From Leptobacterium flavescens (GTDB taxonomy: Bacteria; Bacteroidota; Bacteroidia; Flavobacteriales; Flavobacteriaceae), in assembly GCF_010671605.1 (NCBI RefSeq), contig NZ_JAABOO010000004.1, forward strand, positions 1-64,000: a stretch of 64,000 nt of DNA, written 5' to 3'. Of this stretch, positions 44,518 through 53,532 are shown in pieces (the first letter of the stretch is position 1; every line of letters begins with the position of its first letter). A program made the translations under genes and the position numbers. The notes below the pieces were generated by a model that searched no databases, was not told the origin of the DNA, and worked only from the letters and a program-made list of their open reading frames with translations.

Positions 44518-44558
44518 AAAAAAAAGGCTGTAACTTGAAGTAATTACAGCCTTTTTTA
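44518..44558. terminator. Bidirectional terminator between the phosphatase and VOC genes
   Basis: AAAAAGGCTGTAA and TTACAGCCTTTTTT form a long stem around CTTGAAGTAA. It is placed between two convergent genes and has A and T tails on the respective sides, so it should end both transcripts. Confidence 0.9.
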
Positions 44559-44571
44559 TTTTCAGGAGAGC

Positions 44572-45006
44572 TTATTTCTCATCCTGATTATAACCGTAAT
44601 TGACCATCCACTGGATCCCGAATTTATCGGTAAACATACCGAAATAGGCATCCCAGAACGTTCGCTCCATGGGCATGGTTACTTTTCCGCCATCAGAAAG
44701 CCTGTTAAACAGATCTGTAGCTTCTTCTTCACTGTCGGTATTGATGGAAATAGAAAAGTTATTTCCCACCACAGTAGATTGCCCGAAAGCTTCCGAACTG
44801 TCACTTCCCATTAGTACGGTATCCTTTCCAATAGGAAGGGAAACATGCATTATTTTTTCTGCTTCGCTGTCCGGAACGGGATATTCCGAAGGCATTTCTT
44901 TAAAGCGGCCCATGAATTGAAATTCACCTCCGAAAACCGAGCGGTAAAAGAGGAAAGCTTCTTCACAAGTACCGTCAAATGTCAAATAAGGATTGATAGC
45001 TGCCAT
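44572..45006 (-). CDS. VOC family protein (PhnB/DUF1338-type small enzyme fold)
   Basis: The 144-residue protein matches the PhnB-like branch of the vicinal oxygen chelate fold: NPYLTFDGTCEEAFLFYRSVFGGE at residues 5-28 and WMVNYGY near the end. Function unknown; small VOC proteins of this kind are common. Next gene is a second VOC protein. Confidence 0.88.
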   Translation of the reverse strand: MAAINPYLTFDGTCEEAFLFYRSVFGGEFQFMGRFKEMPSEYPVPDSEAEKIMHVSLPIGKDTVLMGSDSSEAFGQSTVVGNNFSISINTDSEEEATDLFNRLSDGGKVTMPMERTFWDAYFGMFTDKFGIQWMVNYGYNQDEK

Positions 45007-45062
45007 AATATTAGATTTTAAGTGTGTTTATACTGTTGATGAACTTTACATTGATATAGATC

Positions 45063-45482
45063 TTATTTTACATTTCCCTGTGCATCCAGAGGTAAATAAG
45101 GGTTAAACGCAATTTCCCATAAGTGACCGTCGGGATCTGCAATATAACTACTGTAGCCTCCCCAGAAAACCTCCTCCGGCCTTTTAACGATCTTTACGCC
45201 TTTAGATTCCAGTGAGGCGATTAATGAATCAACCTCTTCCTTTGTCCGGGTATTGTGCGCCAAACTAAAGCCTTTAAAACCTTCTCCTCTGTGATCTACC
45301 CCTGCATCTTCTGCAAGCTTTTCGGTAGGGTAAAGGGAAAGGAGAATTCCGTTTAATTCAAAAAAACTGATACTCTCATTACTGCTGTCTGTTTTTTTCC
45401 ATCCGAGTTTTTCTTCATAGAATTCTGTGGATGTTTTCAGATCGCTGACCCCCAGGCCGACAATCGTTAATCTTTGCTCCAT
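45063..45482 (-). CDS. VOC family protein (glyoxalase-like)
   Basis: The 139-residue protein has two beta-alpha-beta-beta-beta repeats of the vicinal oxygen chelate fold (LTIVGLGVSDLKTSTEFYEEKLGW at the start, YIADPDGHLWEIAFNPY near the end). The Glu metal ligand in LWEIA is present. Substrate unknown. Confidence 0.88.
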   Translation of the reverse strand: MEQRLTIVGLGVSDLKTSTEFYEEKLGWKKTDSSNESISFFELNGILLSLYPTEKLAEDAGVDHRGEGFKGFSLAHNTRTKEEVDSLIASLESKGVKIVKRPEEVFWGGYSSYIADPDGHLWEIAFNPYLPLDAQGNVK

Positions 45483-45507
45483 CGTATGATCTGTTATTGG
45501 TTATATT

Positions 45508-45972
45508 CTATTTTTTAAAATGTAGTTTCATCCCTTCATGTGAATCGGAAAAACCAAGTTTTTTATAAAATTCCAGGGCTTTGGGTCGTTTTTTATCCGT
45601 GGTCAGTTGCAGGAGGTGAGCGCCTCTTTCCCGGGCTCTCTCAATGGCCCATTTAAACAGTTGTTCCCCCAATCCCCGATTTCTGTATTCTTTTTTTACA
45701 CGTACAGCTTCTATCTGTGCCCGTACCCCGCCTTTGTAGGTCAGATACGGAATAAAACTCAGCTGCAATGTTCCGATAACGCCATTCTCATCAGCCTCCA
45801 CAACGATCAATTCCTGATTGTCATCTTTGTTTATCCGGTCGAAAGCTTCGTAATAAACTGCCGGTAGCGGTAAACGGAAATCTTCCCGCTGTTTTCCCAA
45901 TTCGTCGTCTGCCAGCATGGCAACGATATGAGGAATATCTTCTCTGTTCGCTTTTCTGAATATCATCTCCAT
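45508..45972 (-). CDS. GNAT family acetyltransferase
   Basis: The 154-residue protein has the acetyl-CoA motif VKKEYRNRGLGEQLFKWAI (about residues 92-110) and a typical GNAT strand order. An internal Met3 (MIFRKANREDI) is an alternative start. Its start is adjacent to the stop of the exported FGE-fold gene upstream. Substrate unknown. Confidence 0.9.
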   Translation of the reverse strand: MEMIFRKANREDIPHIVAMLADDELGKQREDFRLPLPAVYYEAFDRINKDDNQELIVVEADENGVIGTLQLSFIPYLTYKGGVRAQIEAVRVKKEYRNRGLGEQLFKWAIERARERGAHLLQLTTDKKRPKALEFYKKLGFSDSHEGMKLHFKK

Positions 45973-47403
45973 TTATTTTGTAGCAGATCTCCCTGCCCTG
46001 TATCCATATGCTATAGACCTCGGGCCTCCGGACCAGGCACCGTAATATCTGTATCCGATAGGGGAATGCGGATTAAAATCGGAATATTGGGTCCCGATCT
46101 GATAATAACCTCCGCCCCTGTATCCGAATCCGCCTTTTTCATCATCGCTGTCCGGCCAGTCGGGATTGGTAGCATGCCCGAAATCCAATCTGCCATCACC
46201 ATGACTCCCTTTAAAAGCCCTTCCGATAGGATTTCCTATGGTAATGACCTTTTCCCAAAGGCTTCCGCTCAAATCCATTACCCAATAATAAGAAGCACCG
46301 AAAACAGCTCTGTTCTCATCATTCATCGAGCTTTCATCAAAACCATTGGCCATGATCAATTCGGCTTCAGGAGTAACATATCTTTCCAGCAGATCGTAAT
46401 TATTCGTTCCCCATACAAACTCTGCGGGAACAGGCTTTGAAGGTCCTCTTGCCGCTTTTTCATATTCCAGCTCGGTTAGAGGCCGGAGTGCAGCCCAGTC
46501 GGTATAGGCCAGGCCATCGGTAAAACTCAGATAGTTCATCGGCCTGGAAGGGTTGTCAGCTTTGTACTTCCCATCCTTAAGTCGTATCCCTCCCCGGTGC
46601 TCGTAATAAGTGCGTCCGCCAAGAGGAGACCTGGTATAGGTCCAGCTTTCCGGAAGCGTATTTAGAAAAGCGGCATACTGCCCCTGTGTAAGCTCGTATT
46701 TCATGATATAAAAGGCATTGAATCCTTTAGGGAAATCGGCAGGAACGGGTCCCTTCTGATCTCCGTTATAAAGTTCATTTTCACTCCAGTAGTAGAGTGC
46801 GTTTTGTTCCGGTGCTACTGGAATGGCACTTTCCGATGATATTTTGATCAATCCGTTGGGATTACCACTTGCATCACTTTTGTAAAAAGCGGCTTTTTTA
46901 AGAGCAGCTTCATCCGGGCTCCCTAAAGTGAAGGCACCTTCCGGAATATAGACCATTTCGATGGCATGAACTGAAAGCCCGTTTAACTGGGTATTGTTGA
47001 TCTTCCTGTCTCCCGAATCGATCAGGATCTGGAGTTTGAGGTCTATATTCCCCCTGTATGTTTTTGAGGGATAAATAAAAAAGCCCAGCCCGTTTTCGGA
47101 AACCTCAATAAGCGGAGACGCCGCTGTATCTGTTCTGTTGAGAAGTATTTTATGTCCGGACGCCTTTAACTTTACATGATTGTTCCAAAAGCCTCCGTAT
47201 TTCATAAATACCCAGACGGCATCGTGGTTCTTCCGGTTGTTCCAGGAGTTTTTCCATTTGATATCGAAATTTACGCTGAGGGGAGTAGCAAGGACATCCG
47301 GCCGGTTCACTACCCTGATATTTTCTATGGTGAGATCGGATGCTTTCAGGTGGCAAAAACACATCAGAGTGAATGCTACCGGAATAAGAAACCTGATTTT
47401 CAT
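45973..47403 (-). CDS. Exported sulfatase-modifying-factor (FGE-fold) domain protein
   Basis: The 476-residue protein has a signal peptide (cut near CHLKAS, residue 22), an N-terminal beta-rich domain (about 25-150) and a FGE-sulfatase domain (PEGAFTLGSPDEAAL at about 158, YELTQGQYAAFL, RPLTELEYEKAARGP, GYRAGRSAT at the C terminus). The active-site cysteines of formylglycine-generating enzyme are missing, so it is not expected to modify sulfatases. It may bind other proteins or sugars, as other non-catalytic members do. Confidence 0.86.
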   Translation of the reverse strand: MKIRFLIPVAFTLMCFCHLKASDLTIENIRVVNRPDVLATPLSVNFDIKWKNSWNNRKNHDAVWVFMKYGGFWNNHVKLKASGHKILLNRTDTAASPLIEVSENGLGFFIYPSKTYRGNIDLKLQILIDSGDRKINNTQLNGLSVHAIEMVYIPEGAFTLGSPDEAALKKAAFYKSDASGNPNGLIKISSESAIPVAPEQNALYYWSENELYNGDQKGPVPADFPKGFNAFYIMKYELTQGQYAAFLNTLPESWTYTRSPLGGRTYYEHRGGIRLKDGKYKADNPSRPMNYLSFTDGLAYTDWAALRPLTELEYEKAARGPSKPVPAEFVWGTNNYDLLERYVTPEAELIMANGFDESSMNDENRAVFGASYYWVMDLSGSLWEKVITIGNPIGRAFKGSHGDGRLDFGHATNPDWPDSDDEKGGFGYRGGGYYQIGTQYSDFNPHSPIGYRYYGAWSGGPRSIAYGYRAGRSATK

Positions 47404-47529
47404 ATTCGTACTTTTTGGTATAGTTGTTTGTTGATATGATCTCCACTACCCGAAAGGCAGTTGATCAAGATCCTATTAAAGTACAAAATCGATCAGCTTT
47501 AACCTGATAAAGCAACGTTAAATTTCCCG

Positions 47530-48453
47530 CTAGTTTTCCAGCGACTTTAAAAAAGCGCCTATTCGCCCGAAATACAACTCGGGTTGTTCCAGCCATCCGT
47601 AGTGAGCGGCATCGGGCAGGAAAACAAGTTCGGAGTTCTTAAAGACCGAATGAGAGAGTTCACCCACGCTCTTATGGATGATGTCATTTTCACCCTGAAT
47701 AATGAGTACGGGCTTTGAAAAGTTCTTCAACTGTTCTTTGCAATCAAAATCCATACTTCTCAGATCTTGCCAGATCAATTGATTGATCCTTGAATTTCCC
47801 TGGGTCAATCTCTTTGCCACAGCGTTAACAAAAGACTTGTCATAAAGATAGGCCGGAGCCAGGTACTTTCCTCTTTGCAGCAGGGCATGATAGGTCGTAT
47901 CGCCCCGGGCTATCCTGCCAGCCCAGTAATTAAGGGAATCGCGTTCTTTTGAGGACAATCTGGAAGTAATATTCAAAGTAGAAAGCAGGCTGAGGTCCAC
48001 CCCGCCTGAAGAAGACAGGATAAGGCCTTTTACGTTCCCAGGATGCTTAGAACTGTAATAGGAAGCCAGCATTCCGCCAAAAGAATGCCCTAGGATGACC
48101 CATTGATCGATCTTAAGATGTTTTCTGAGGATTTCCATATCTTCTACCATCAGATCCATGGTAAGGGTACTCGTATCTGTTTTGGCAATTTTCGATTTTC
48201 CCGTGCCTCGCTGATCGTAAATAATAGCCATATTGGAATTTCCTATTTCACCGGCCAGGGAAACAAATCCTTCACTGTTCATTCCGGGTCCTCCATTGAT
48301 AATAAGAACGGGTTCCCCTTTTCCAAAAGTTTTAAAGTGGATAGTATTTCCTTCAGAGACGATATTGTATCCGTTCTGAGAGAATGATTGATACGGAAAA
48401 AGAAAACCTAATATTATTGGAACAACTATACCGGAAGAAAATTTAAATTTCAT
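47530..48453 (-). CDS. Exported alpha/beta hydrolase (proline iminopeptidase-like)
   Basis: The 307-residue protein has an N-terminal signal (about residues 8-26) followed by an alpha/beta hydrolase: oxyanion motif NGGPGMNSEG (53-62), nucleophile Ser124 in GHSFGG, Asp in GENDIIH and His in DAAHYGW. It acts outside the cytoplasm, with a peptidase- or esterase-like role. A DinB gene follows upstream on the same strand. Confidence 0.9.
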   Translation of the reverse strand: MKFKFSSGIVVPIILGFLFPYQSFSQNGYNIVSEGNTIHFKTFGKGEPVLIINGGPGMNSEGFVSLAGEIGNSNMAIIYDQRGTGKSKIAKTDTSTLTMDLMVEDMEILRKHLKIDQWVILGHSFGGMLASYYSSKHPGNVKGLILSSSGGVDLSLLSTLNITSRLSSKERDSLNYWAGRIARGDTTYHALLQRGKYLAPAYLYDKSFVNAVAKRLTQGNSRINQLIWQDLRSMDFDCKEQLKNFSKPVLIIQGENDIIHKSVGELSHSVFKNSELVFLPDAAHYGWLEQPELYFGRIGAFLKSLEN

Positions 48454-48456
48454 CTT

Positions 48457-48966
48457 TTATGCTTTTTGAAGTAAAAAGGTAATTTGCGCCAGGTGATGAT
48501 CGTCGTGCTCTGCCACAAAATACGCCAGATCTGTCATTTTCATCGGAGTGCCCAAACGCGGATGCAGAGCTACCTTATCCAGATCGACTTCTTTCAGCTT
48601 TCTCAGAAAACTTACGATCTCTGCACGGGAGGAACTGAATTCGTCTATCAGATCGGGAATAGTTCTTTTATCATGATCGGTTTGATGTGTCCTGGTATTT
48701 TCCAGATCGGCACCCACCAATTCCTTTTCTCCGGAACATATCTGTTCCATTCTGCCCATCCAGAGGGGCTCCAGATCTATAAGATGACCTATCTCCTTTT
48801 TTATGCTCCACTGCTCCGGAGTACTGCTACCGGTATCCTCTTTTACCTCTTTAAGCTTATGAGAGAGACGCGCAGGAGTTCCTTCCAGTCGCTCGATTAT
48901 GGTAGGGAGCAGGCCGTTATCTTCTATACGGGCAAATTTCCGTTCAAACCATTTTGTTCTTTTCAT
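48457..48966 (-). CDS. DinB family protein
   Basis: The 169-residue protein has the four-helix DinB fold with its likely metal-binding histidines (GHLIDLEPLW near 67, EHDDHHLAQI near 153). DinB-like proteins include thiol-dependent transferases and unassigned proteins. It is 3 bp from the alpha/beta hydrolase gene. Confidence 0.88.
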   Translation of the reverse strand: MKRTKWFERKFARIEDNGLLPTIIERLEGTPARLSHKLKEVKEDTGSSTPEQWSIKKEIGHLIDLEPLWMGRMEQICSGEKELVGADLENTRTHQTDHDKRTIPDLIDEFSSSRAEIVSFLRKLKEVDLDKVALHPRLGTPMKMTDLAYFVAEHDDHHLAQITFLLQKA

Positions 48967-48991
48967 CTTTTTTAGCTGATATTATTGTTCT

Positions 48992-49183
48992 TTAATACAA
49001 ATTACCATTCGAATCTTTGCGTTTGACCTTGTAATTAACTTTAAGCTTTCGCAACTGCTCGGAACGCTCCTGATCTGAGATATTCTCTTTTCTTTTGAGT
49101 ATTCTCAGATTTTGTAAATGTTCTTTTAAAGTTGCTTTTAAATGCGCTTTTCTTCCTTTTGAATGTAAATTAGTTTCGGGCAT
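48992..49183 (-). CDS. Small basic protein of unknown function
   Basis: From the ATG at 49183 the product has 63 residues with many Lys and Arg (HLKATLKEHLQNLRILKRKEN) and two helix-like segments. The upstream part of the longer frame lies inside the neighbouring DUF4350 gene and is rejected. Small nucleic-acid-binding proteins look like this, but no family is recognised. Confidence 0.5.
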   Translation of the reverse strand: MPETNLHSKGRKAHLKATLKEHLQNLRILKRKENISDQERSEQLRKLKVNYKVKRKDSNGNLY

Positions 49184-49196
49184 AATTATTTTAATA

Positions 49197-50114
49197 TTAT
49201 TCCTCAAGCCTGCCATCCAGCCAATGGATGATATTGAGGAGAAGTTGATAATTCTCGGGAGCGATCTCATTGTTCATTCCCATTTTTCTTCTCTGTGGTC
49301 CCGCCAGTTGAGCGGAAAACATAGCTGCTTCCCCAAAAGCAACAACCTTTCCCTTTCCGAAAATCTTAAAGGCTCCCTGGGACCATCCTTTTACACTCTG
49401 CCTCCGGGTCCTTTCGTTAAAGACCCAGGCGGTATCGGGTAAAAAATTAACGTAGTTTTCGTCTAACAGCAGAATAGGCTTTGCATCTTTGGGAATCTTA
49501 AACGCCTGGCCTGTAAAACTCACTACCTGTTCCAGTTTTTCTTCCTTATTTCGTCCTTTGGTGATCACATTATCTGCCAGTGTTCCTCTTTGCCTGCTGA
49601 AAAAACCAGGTCCTCTGGAAACCGTATCGAAAGCAAACCCATTGGTGAATTCAAAATCAAAAGCAGCGGCAAGGTCCTTGGCTGCACCTCCCATAGGCAT
49701 ATGATCGGCAATCAGGAACAAGCTTCCACCCTCGGCTACCCATTGCTTTACCGCTTCGATCTCCGCCTTACTAAAAGCAGAGGGATTGGGTAAATACCAG
49801 TTACGGACATTAATCTCATTTAGGGCATTAGATATAACGAGGATCTTTCCTTTGGAGAGCTCCTTTTTGTTAAATGCTCCTTTGTAAGCTTTGACCTTAT
49901 AGCCATCTCTTTCCAGAAGCCTGGAAAAAGCCGTGTAGCGTCCGTCTTTGGTATGAAAATTATAATGCCCTTCGTCTATAAAAACCACCGGGCCTTTTTG
50001 TTTTTGATATTCCGTTTTGTGAATAGGTGGATTATAGGTAGTATCAGCTACCTGCTGGGCATGGATACTGCTGAAGAGAAAACAACAGATCAGGATCAGG
50101 ATTGGTTTTTTCAT
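49197..50114 (-). CDS. DUF4350-like exported protein
   Basis: The 305-residue protein has a signal peptide (cut near SIHAQ, residue 20) and a GATase-like or DUF4350-like Rossmann fold: VVFIDEGHYNFHT (43-55), GKILVISNALNE, EAVKQWVAEGGSLFLIADHMPMGG (about 126-149) and GKGKVVAFGEAAMFSAQLAG near 270. The function is unknown; it probably binds a ligand or acts in the periplasm. Confidence 0.82.
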   Translation of the reverse strand: MKKPILILICCFLFSSIHAQQVADTTYNPPIHKTEYQKQKGPVVFIDEGHYNFHTKDGRYTAFSRLLERDGYKVKAYKGAFNKKELSKGKILVISNALNEINVRNWYLPNPSAFSKAEIEAVKQWVAEGGSLFLIADHMPMGGAAKDLAAAFDFEFTNGFAFDTVSRGPGFFSRQRGTLADNVITKGRNKEEKLEQVVSFTGQAFKIPKDAKPILLLDENYVNFLPDTAWVFNERTRRQSVKGWSQGAFKIFGKGKVVAFGEAAMFSAQLAGPQRRKMGMNNEIAPENYQLLLNIIHWLDGRLEE

Positions 50115-50147
50115 TATTGTATGCTTAGGTTGCTGTAAGTTAAAAAT

Positions 50148-51563
50148 TTATTCTCTGGCCGGAATGACAATTAACTCTTTGTTAGGGATATACCATATAT
50201 CTTTTTTAAGATCGATCCCGCCTTTCATTTGTTCCTGTATCACCCGGTCAATAACGTATACACCCTTTTTTGCCATTTCGGGAAAACTGTCCACGCCTTT
50301 TGGAAAGTTTTGTCGTGTTCTGTGAATATTGAATTTTTCCGAAAATTTCCTGTCAAAAGCTTTCTCCACACCTTTCTTCCCATGAATAAATCCCAATAAA
50401 CCTCCCCAGGTAGCAGTCGGATTATCGGAATCCCAGCCTGCCAGTGTTCCGATGCGGATCGTTTCCTTTATATCTCCTTCCCCGTAAAAAAGACTGACAA
50501 GACTTGCAGCAAAATTGATCCCTGCAGCAAAACAACCGTTGCAATACAATTTCCGGGAGCTTATATCATAACCATCTGCCTGTTCCACCTGATATCTCTT
50601 ATAAATTTCATCTCTTAATGTTTCCCAGGGTAGACCGGCATTATAAGCTTCCTTAACAAAATCGTACATCGCGGCGGCATAGGAATGATCAGGCAGGCGT
50701 TTACGGGCTATATCTGCCAGGGACAGGATCTGATCCTTTAATTTTTCATCCTTGTTTATATCCGGTGCCAGGGAATACATGATCACATAAAATTCGGATA
50801 TCCAGGCAGCATTTTCCCGGGCTGATGTGCGTATGGGAAGATATGCCATTTTTAAGGCAATATCCGGGCGGGTCGGAGCAAAGAAACCAAAGATCTCGGT
50901 AGTAAGCTGAGCATCTATCATCTCTGTATTAGGATTCTTTTCCGGATCGGCTGTTCCGGGCGGGAGAGTACCTTTCCTCATCAGATCGAATGCGGCCTGA
51001 TTGGAAACCCATAAATAATTTTCTTCCTCCGTTTTAATGTGTTTTAACCAACCATCACGTATTTGCTGAGGTGTTAGAATGCTTGTACGATACGTGTATA
51101 AAAGATGCTGATACATATATTCTATATCGGTATCATCATCAGCTCCCCATAGCTCGTTTTCGTCTTTAAAAACAAAATCGATAACAGGAGATATTTTACT
51201 GGGTTGACCTTCACCCCAGATACTCGGTTTATCGGCTTTGCCCCAGTCTTCCCTGGTGTAGAAATCGCCGGTTTTGATCTCTCCGATATTCCCTATTTTA
51301 TCCATTTCTGTTATCAGACCCGTCCAATTGGCTATACACTGGCCCAGCCAGAAACCCTCGAGCTTGTCCAGATATTCGCTTCTGGAGATCTGCCGATCTG
51401 AAGTTTTCGGAGTGTATTCGTTGTATTTCAGATGAGGGTCGAACAGGGCATTACCCGAACTTAGCGGATCTTGTTCCTTGGATTGCTGCTCGCAGGAAAA
51501 CAAAAAAGGGAATGCCATAAAAGCCATTCCCCGTAAAATATATTTGTATTTACTTTTTTTCAA
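50148..51563 (-). CDS. ADP-ribosylglycohydrolase-fold lipoprotein
   Basis: The 471-residue protein has a lipoprotein signal (PFLFSC, Cys24) and the ADP-ribosylglycohydrolase fold. Metal-binding motifs are GADDDTDIEYM near residue 149 and GWDSDNPTATWGGLLG near 383. Family members cleave ADP-ribose from proteins or nucleic acids in the cytosol; an exported lipoprotein version suggests a different substrate, for example extracellular nucleoside or ribosyl compounds. The product is full-length. Confidence 0.88.
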   Translation of the reverse strand: MKKSKYKYILRGMAFMAFPFLFSCEQQSKEQDPLSSGNALFDPHLKYNEYTPKTSDRQISRSEYLDKLEGFWLGQCIANWTGLITEMDKIGNIGEIKTGDFYTREDWGKADKPSIWGEGQPSKISPVIDFVFKDENELWGADDDTDIEYMYQHLLYTYRTSILTPQQIRDGWLKHIKTEEENYLWVSNQAAFDLMRKGTLPPGTADPEKNPNTEMIDAQLTTEIFGFFAPTRPDIALKMAYLPIRTSARENAAWISEFYVIMYSLAPDINKDEKLKDQILSLADIARKRLPDHSYAAAMYDFVKEAYNAGLPWETLRDEIYKRYQVEQADGYDISSRKLYCNGCFAAGINFAASLVSLFYGEGDIKETIRIGTLAGWDSDNPTATWGGLLGFIHGKKGVEKAFDRKFSEKFNIHRTRQNFPKGVDSFPEMAKKGVYVIDRVIQEQMKGGIDLKKDIWYIPNKELIVIPARE

Positions 51564-51586
51564 ACCGGTTGCTTGTCTGGTTGAAG

Positions 51587-52414
51587 CTATTTAAGGATCG
51601 CAACAATCCGTAAAGGACCTCCCGATCCTCCTTTGATCTTGATCGGCAGGGCGATCACCTGAAAATCATTTTCGGGTAGTTTGTTGAGGTTGGTCAGGTT
51701 CTCAAAAGCCGGAATATCCTGTGTCATCAGGCTTACATGGCTTTTAAAAAACTCGGATTGACCGTAATCTATGCTCGGGGTATCAATACCGATAGCGTTT
51801 ATTTTCCTGTTGTTAACCAGCCATTCGGCTGCTTCCGGATCCAGGCCGGGGAAATGAAGAAGCTTCAGGGCATCGGGTCCTCGCTGATCTGTTCCCAGGT
51901 ACTTTACTTTATCCGGATAGAATTCCGAATAGCCCGTTTGCAGCAGGACAATACTTCCATCCGGGATCTGAGAATTGTGCTTGGCCTCCCAGTTTTTAAA
52001 ATCCTCGATGCTGATAAGATAATCCGGGTTATTCTTAGCCTGAGCACTTACATCTATTTTTATAGCGCTTCCGATGAGTTTTTCCAGGGGGATCTCATCA
52101 ACCGACTGACGGTTCTCTGCAAAATGAATAGGCGCATCAATATGGGTTCCGCCGTGTTCTGCAGTAGCAAAATTATTGGCAGAATAATAAAACCCTTTAT
52201 CGGTTTGTCCTTTGGCAACCACATCCAGTTCAAATTCCTTGGCCGTTACCCAGTAAATAGTCTCTTCGGAAAAAGAGTGAGTAAGATCTACGATCTTTCC
52301 ATCAAGAGAAAGGGTAGGAGTTGGTGGTAGCGGACGCCTGGCCTCTTCCGTATTGCTGTTACATGCTGTTAACAGAACCAGACTTATTAGACTACATACA
52401 GTTAGTGTTTTCAT
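51587..52414 (-). CDS. Cyclase-family (kynurenine formamidase-like) lipoprotein
   Basis: The 275-residue protein has a lipobox (VLLTAC, Cys18) and the HGGTHIDAPIHF metal motif (His87, His91, Asp93, His97) of the cyclase/KynB amidohydrolase family, preceded by VDLTHSFSEETIYW. Family members hydrolyse amides or esters. Being lipidated it acts outside the cytoplasm. It is divergent in position from no other gene; the ARH-like lipoprotein follows 23 bp downstream. Confidence 0.9.
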   Translation of the reverse strand: MKTLTVCSLISLVLLTACNSNTEEARRPLPPTPTLSLDGKIVDLTHSFSEETIYWVTAKEFELDVVAKGQTDKGFYYSANNFATAEHGGTHIDAPIHFAENRQSVDEIPLEKLIGSAIKIDVSAQAKNNPDYLISIEDFKNWEAKHNSQIPDGSIVLLQTGYSEFYPDKVKYLGTDQRGPDALKLLHFPGLDPEAAEWLVNNRKINAIGIDTPSIDYGQSEFFKSHVSLMTQDIPAFENLTNLNKLPENDFQVIALPIKIKGGSGGPLRIVAILK

Positions 52415-52608
52415 ATTTTAGTTTTTTGGTTAATGAAAATTATGTGTAATTAACATTGAGATATTTATTTTTCTGTTTGGGTACGTAGAATTCCCTCCTT
52501 CTGATAAAAATACGAATTTGCAGAATAGCTAATGGAAATTTAACGCTAAGCGAGGATAAAATCTCGGAGCTCAATATTGTATGTCTGATTATTTTTTATT
52601 GCGCCGGC

Positions 52609-53532
52609 TTAGCGATACCTTCCGATCTTCCTGACTAATCTTTTTTCGAATTGTTTTATGGCCTTTTCCCTGAAATCCTTATCCGAAGTCGAACGAACAA
52701 ATTTATATACATTTACTAATCTTAAAACAGACTCCTCCTCATTTCCCATAATCTGTATTTCGGCAAAAGAAGTTTTAAAACTGATGGTATCCTGTGTTCC
52801 TAATTTCCGGGGATCAAGGATCAGGGCAAGAGTATCTGTCTCTCCCTTGTAATGAAAGACATTAGATTCTTCGTTAAAGTCGATCAGTCCGTTATATTTA
52901 TTAAGCCGTCTTATTTCCTTTAACTGTACCATATTCAGGCGGGAGATCAGTTCCCGTCTGGAGAAGTCAAAATGGTATTCCTTGTCGATACCTACGTATT
53001 TTTTCGGATGACGGGGAAGTGCAGTTGTTGCCATAAATGCCAGGCATGAAACAAACACAAGAGCTTTGGTCAGTATAGGTTTTAAACTTATCTGAACTTC
53101 TTTTTTTAATAGATGGTAGGAAAGAAGAACAGAAACAAGAGCAATAAGGTCTGTATAGTCCACGGTCCTGTAAAGAGGAATTCCCCAATAATTTGCGGAA
53201 TCAATAAAAGCTTGTGAAAATTCGCTTTTCCACCAGATAAACAACAAAACTGTAAATATGTGGATGTGTCTGGTAAAACGCGGAAAGAGTAAACTGAATA
53301 GAAAAGGAAAGGCAAAAAGCCCTGCAAAATCCGAAAGTTTTCCGGTAACCGCATTGTGGAAATAATCTTTAAAGACCCAATCGTTAAGAATGAGTAAAAG
53401 CAGGCTTGTCAGGAATACGGGGTTTGCAATTTTACTGTTTAACTTTTTCAATCTTATACGTTTAAAGAAATTAAAAGTACTAATTTCTGAATTTATTGAG
53501 GAAAGACCTGACAATATCCCAGTTATCTTCAA
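52609..53532 (-). CDS. Multi-pass membrane protein of unknown function
   Basis: The 307-residue frame has about four hydrophobic helices (residues 38-52, 70-82, 91-105, 135-180 region) and a C-terminal soluble domain. No family is recognised. The reading frame overlaps the start-distal part of the alpha/beta hydrolase gene by 53 bp; a TTG start inside the frame near residue 28 (LKKLNSKIANP) would shorten the overlap. Confidence 0.65.
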   Translation of the reverse strand: MKITGILSGLSSINSEISTFNFFKRIRLKKLNSKIANPVFLTSLLLLILNDWVFKDYFHNAVTGKLSDFAGLFAFPFLFSLLFPRFTRHIHIFTVLLFIWWKSEFSQAFIDSANYWGIPLYRTVDYTDLIALVSVLLSYHLLKKEVQISLKPILTKALVFVSCLAFMATTALPRHPKKYVGIDKEYHFDFSRRELISRLNMVQLKEIRRLNKYNGLIDFNEESNVFHYKGETDTLALILDPRKLGTQDTISFKTSFAEIQIMGNEEESVLRLVNVYKFVRSTSDKDFREKAIKQFEKRLVRKIGRYR

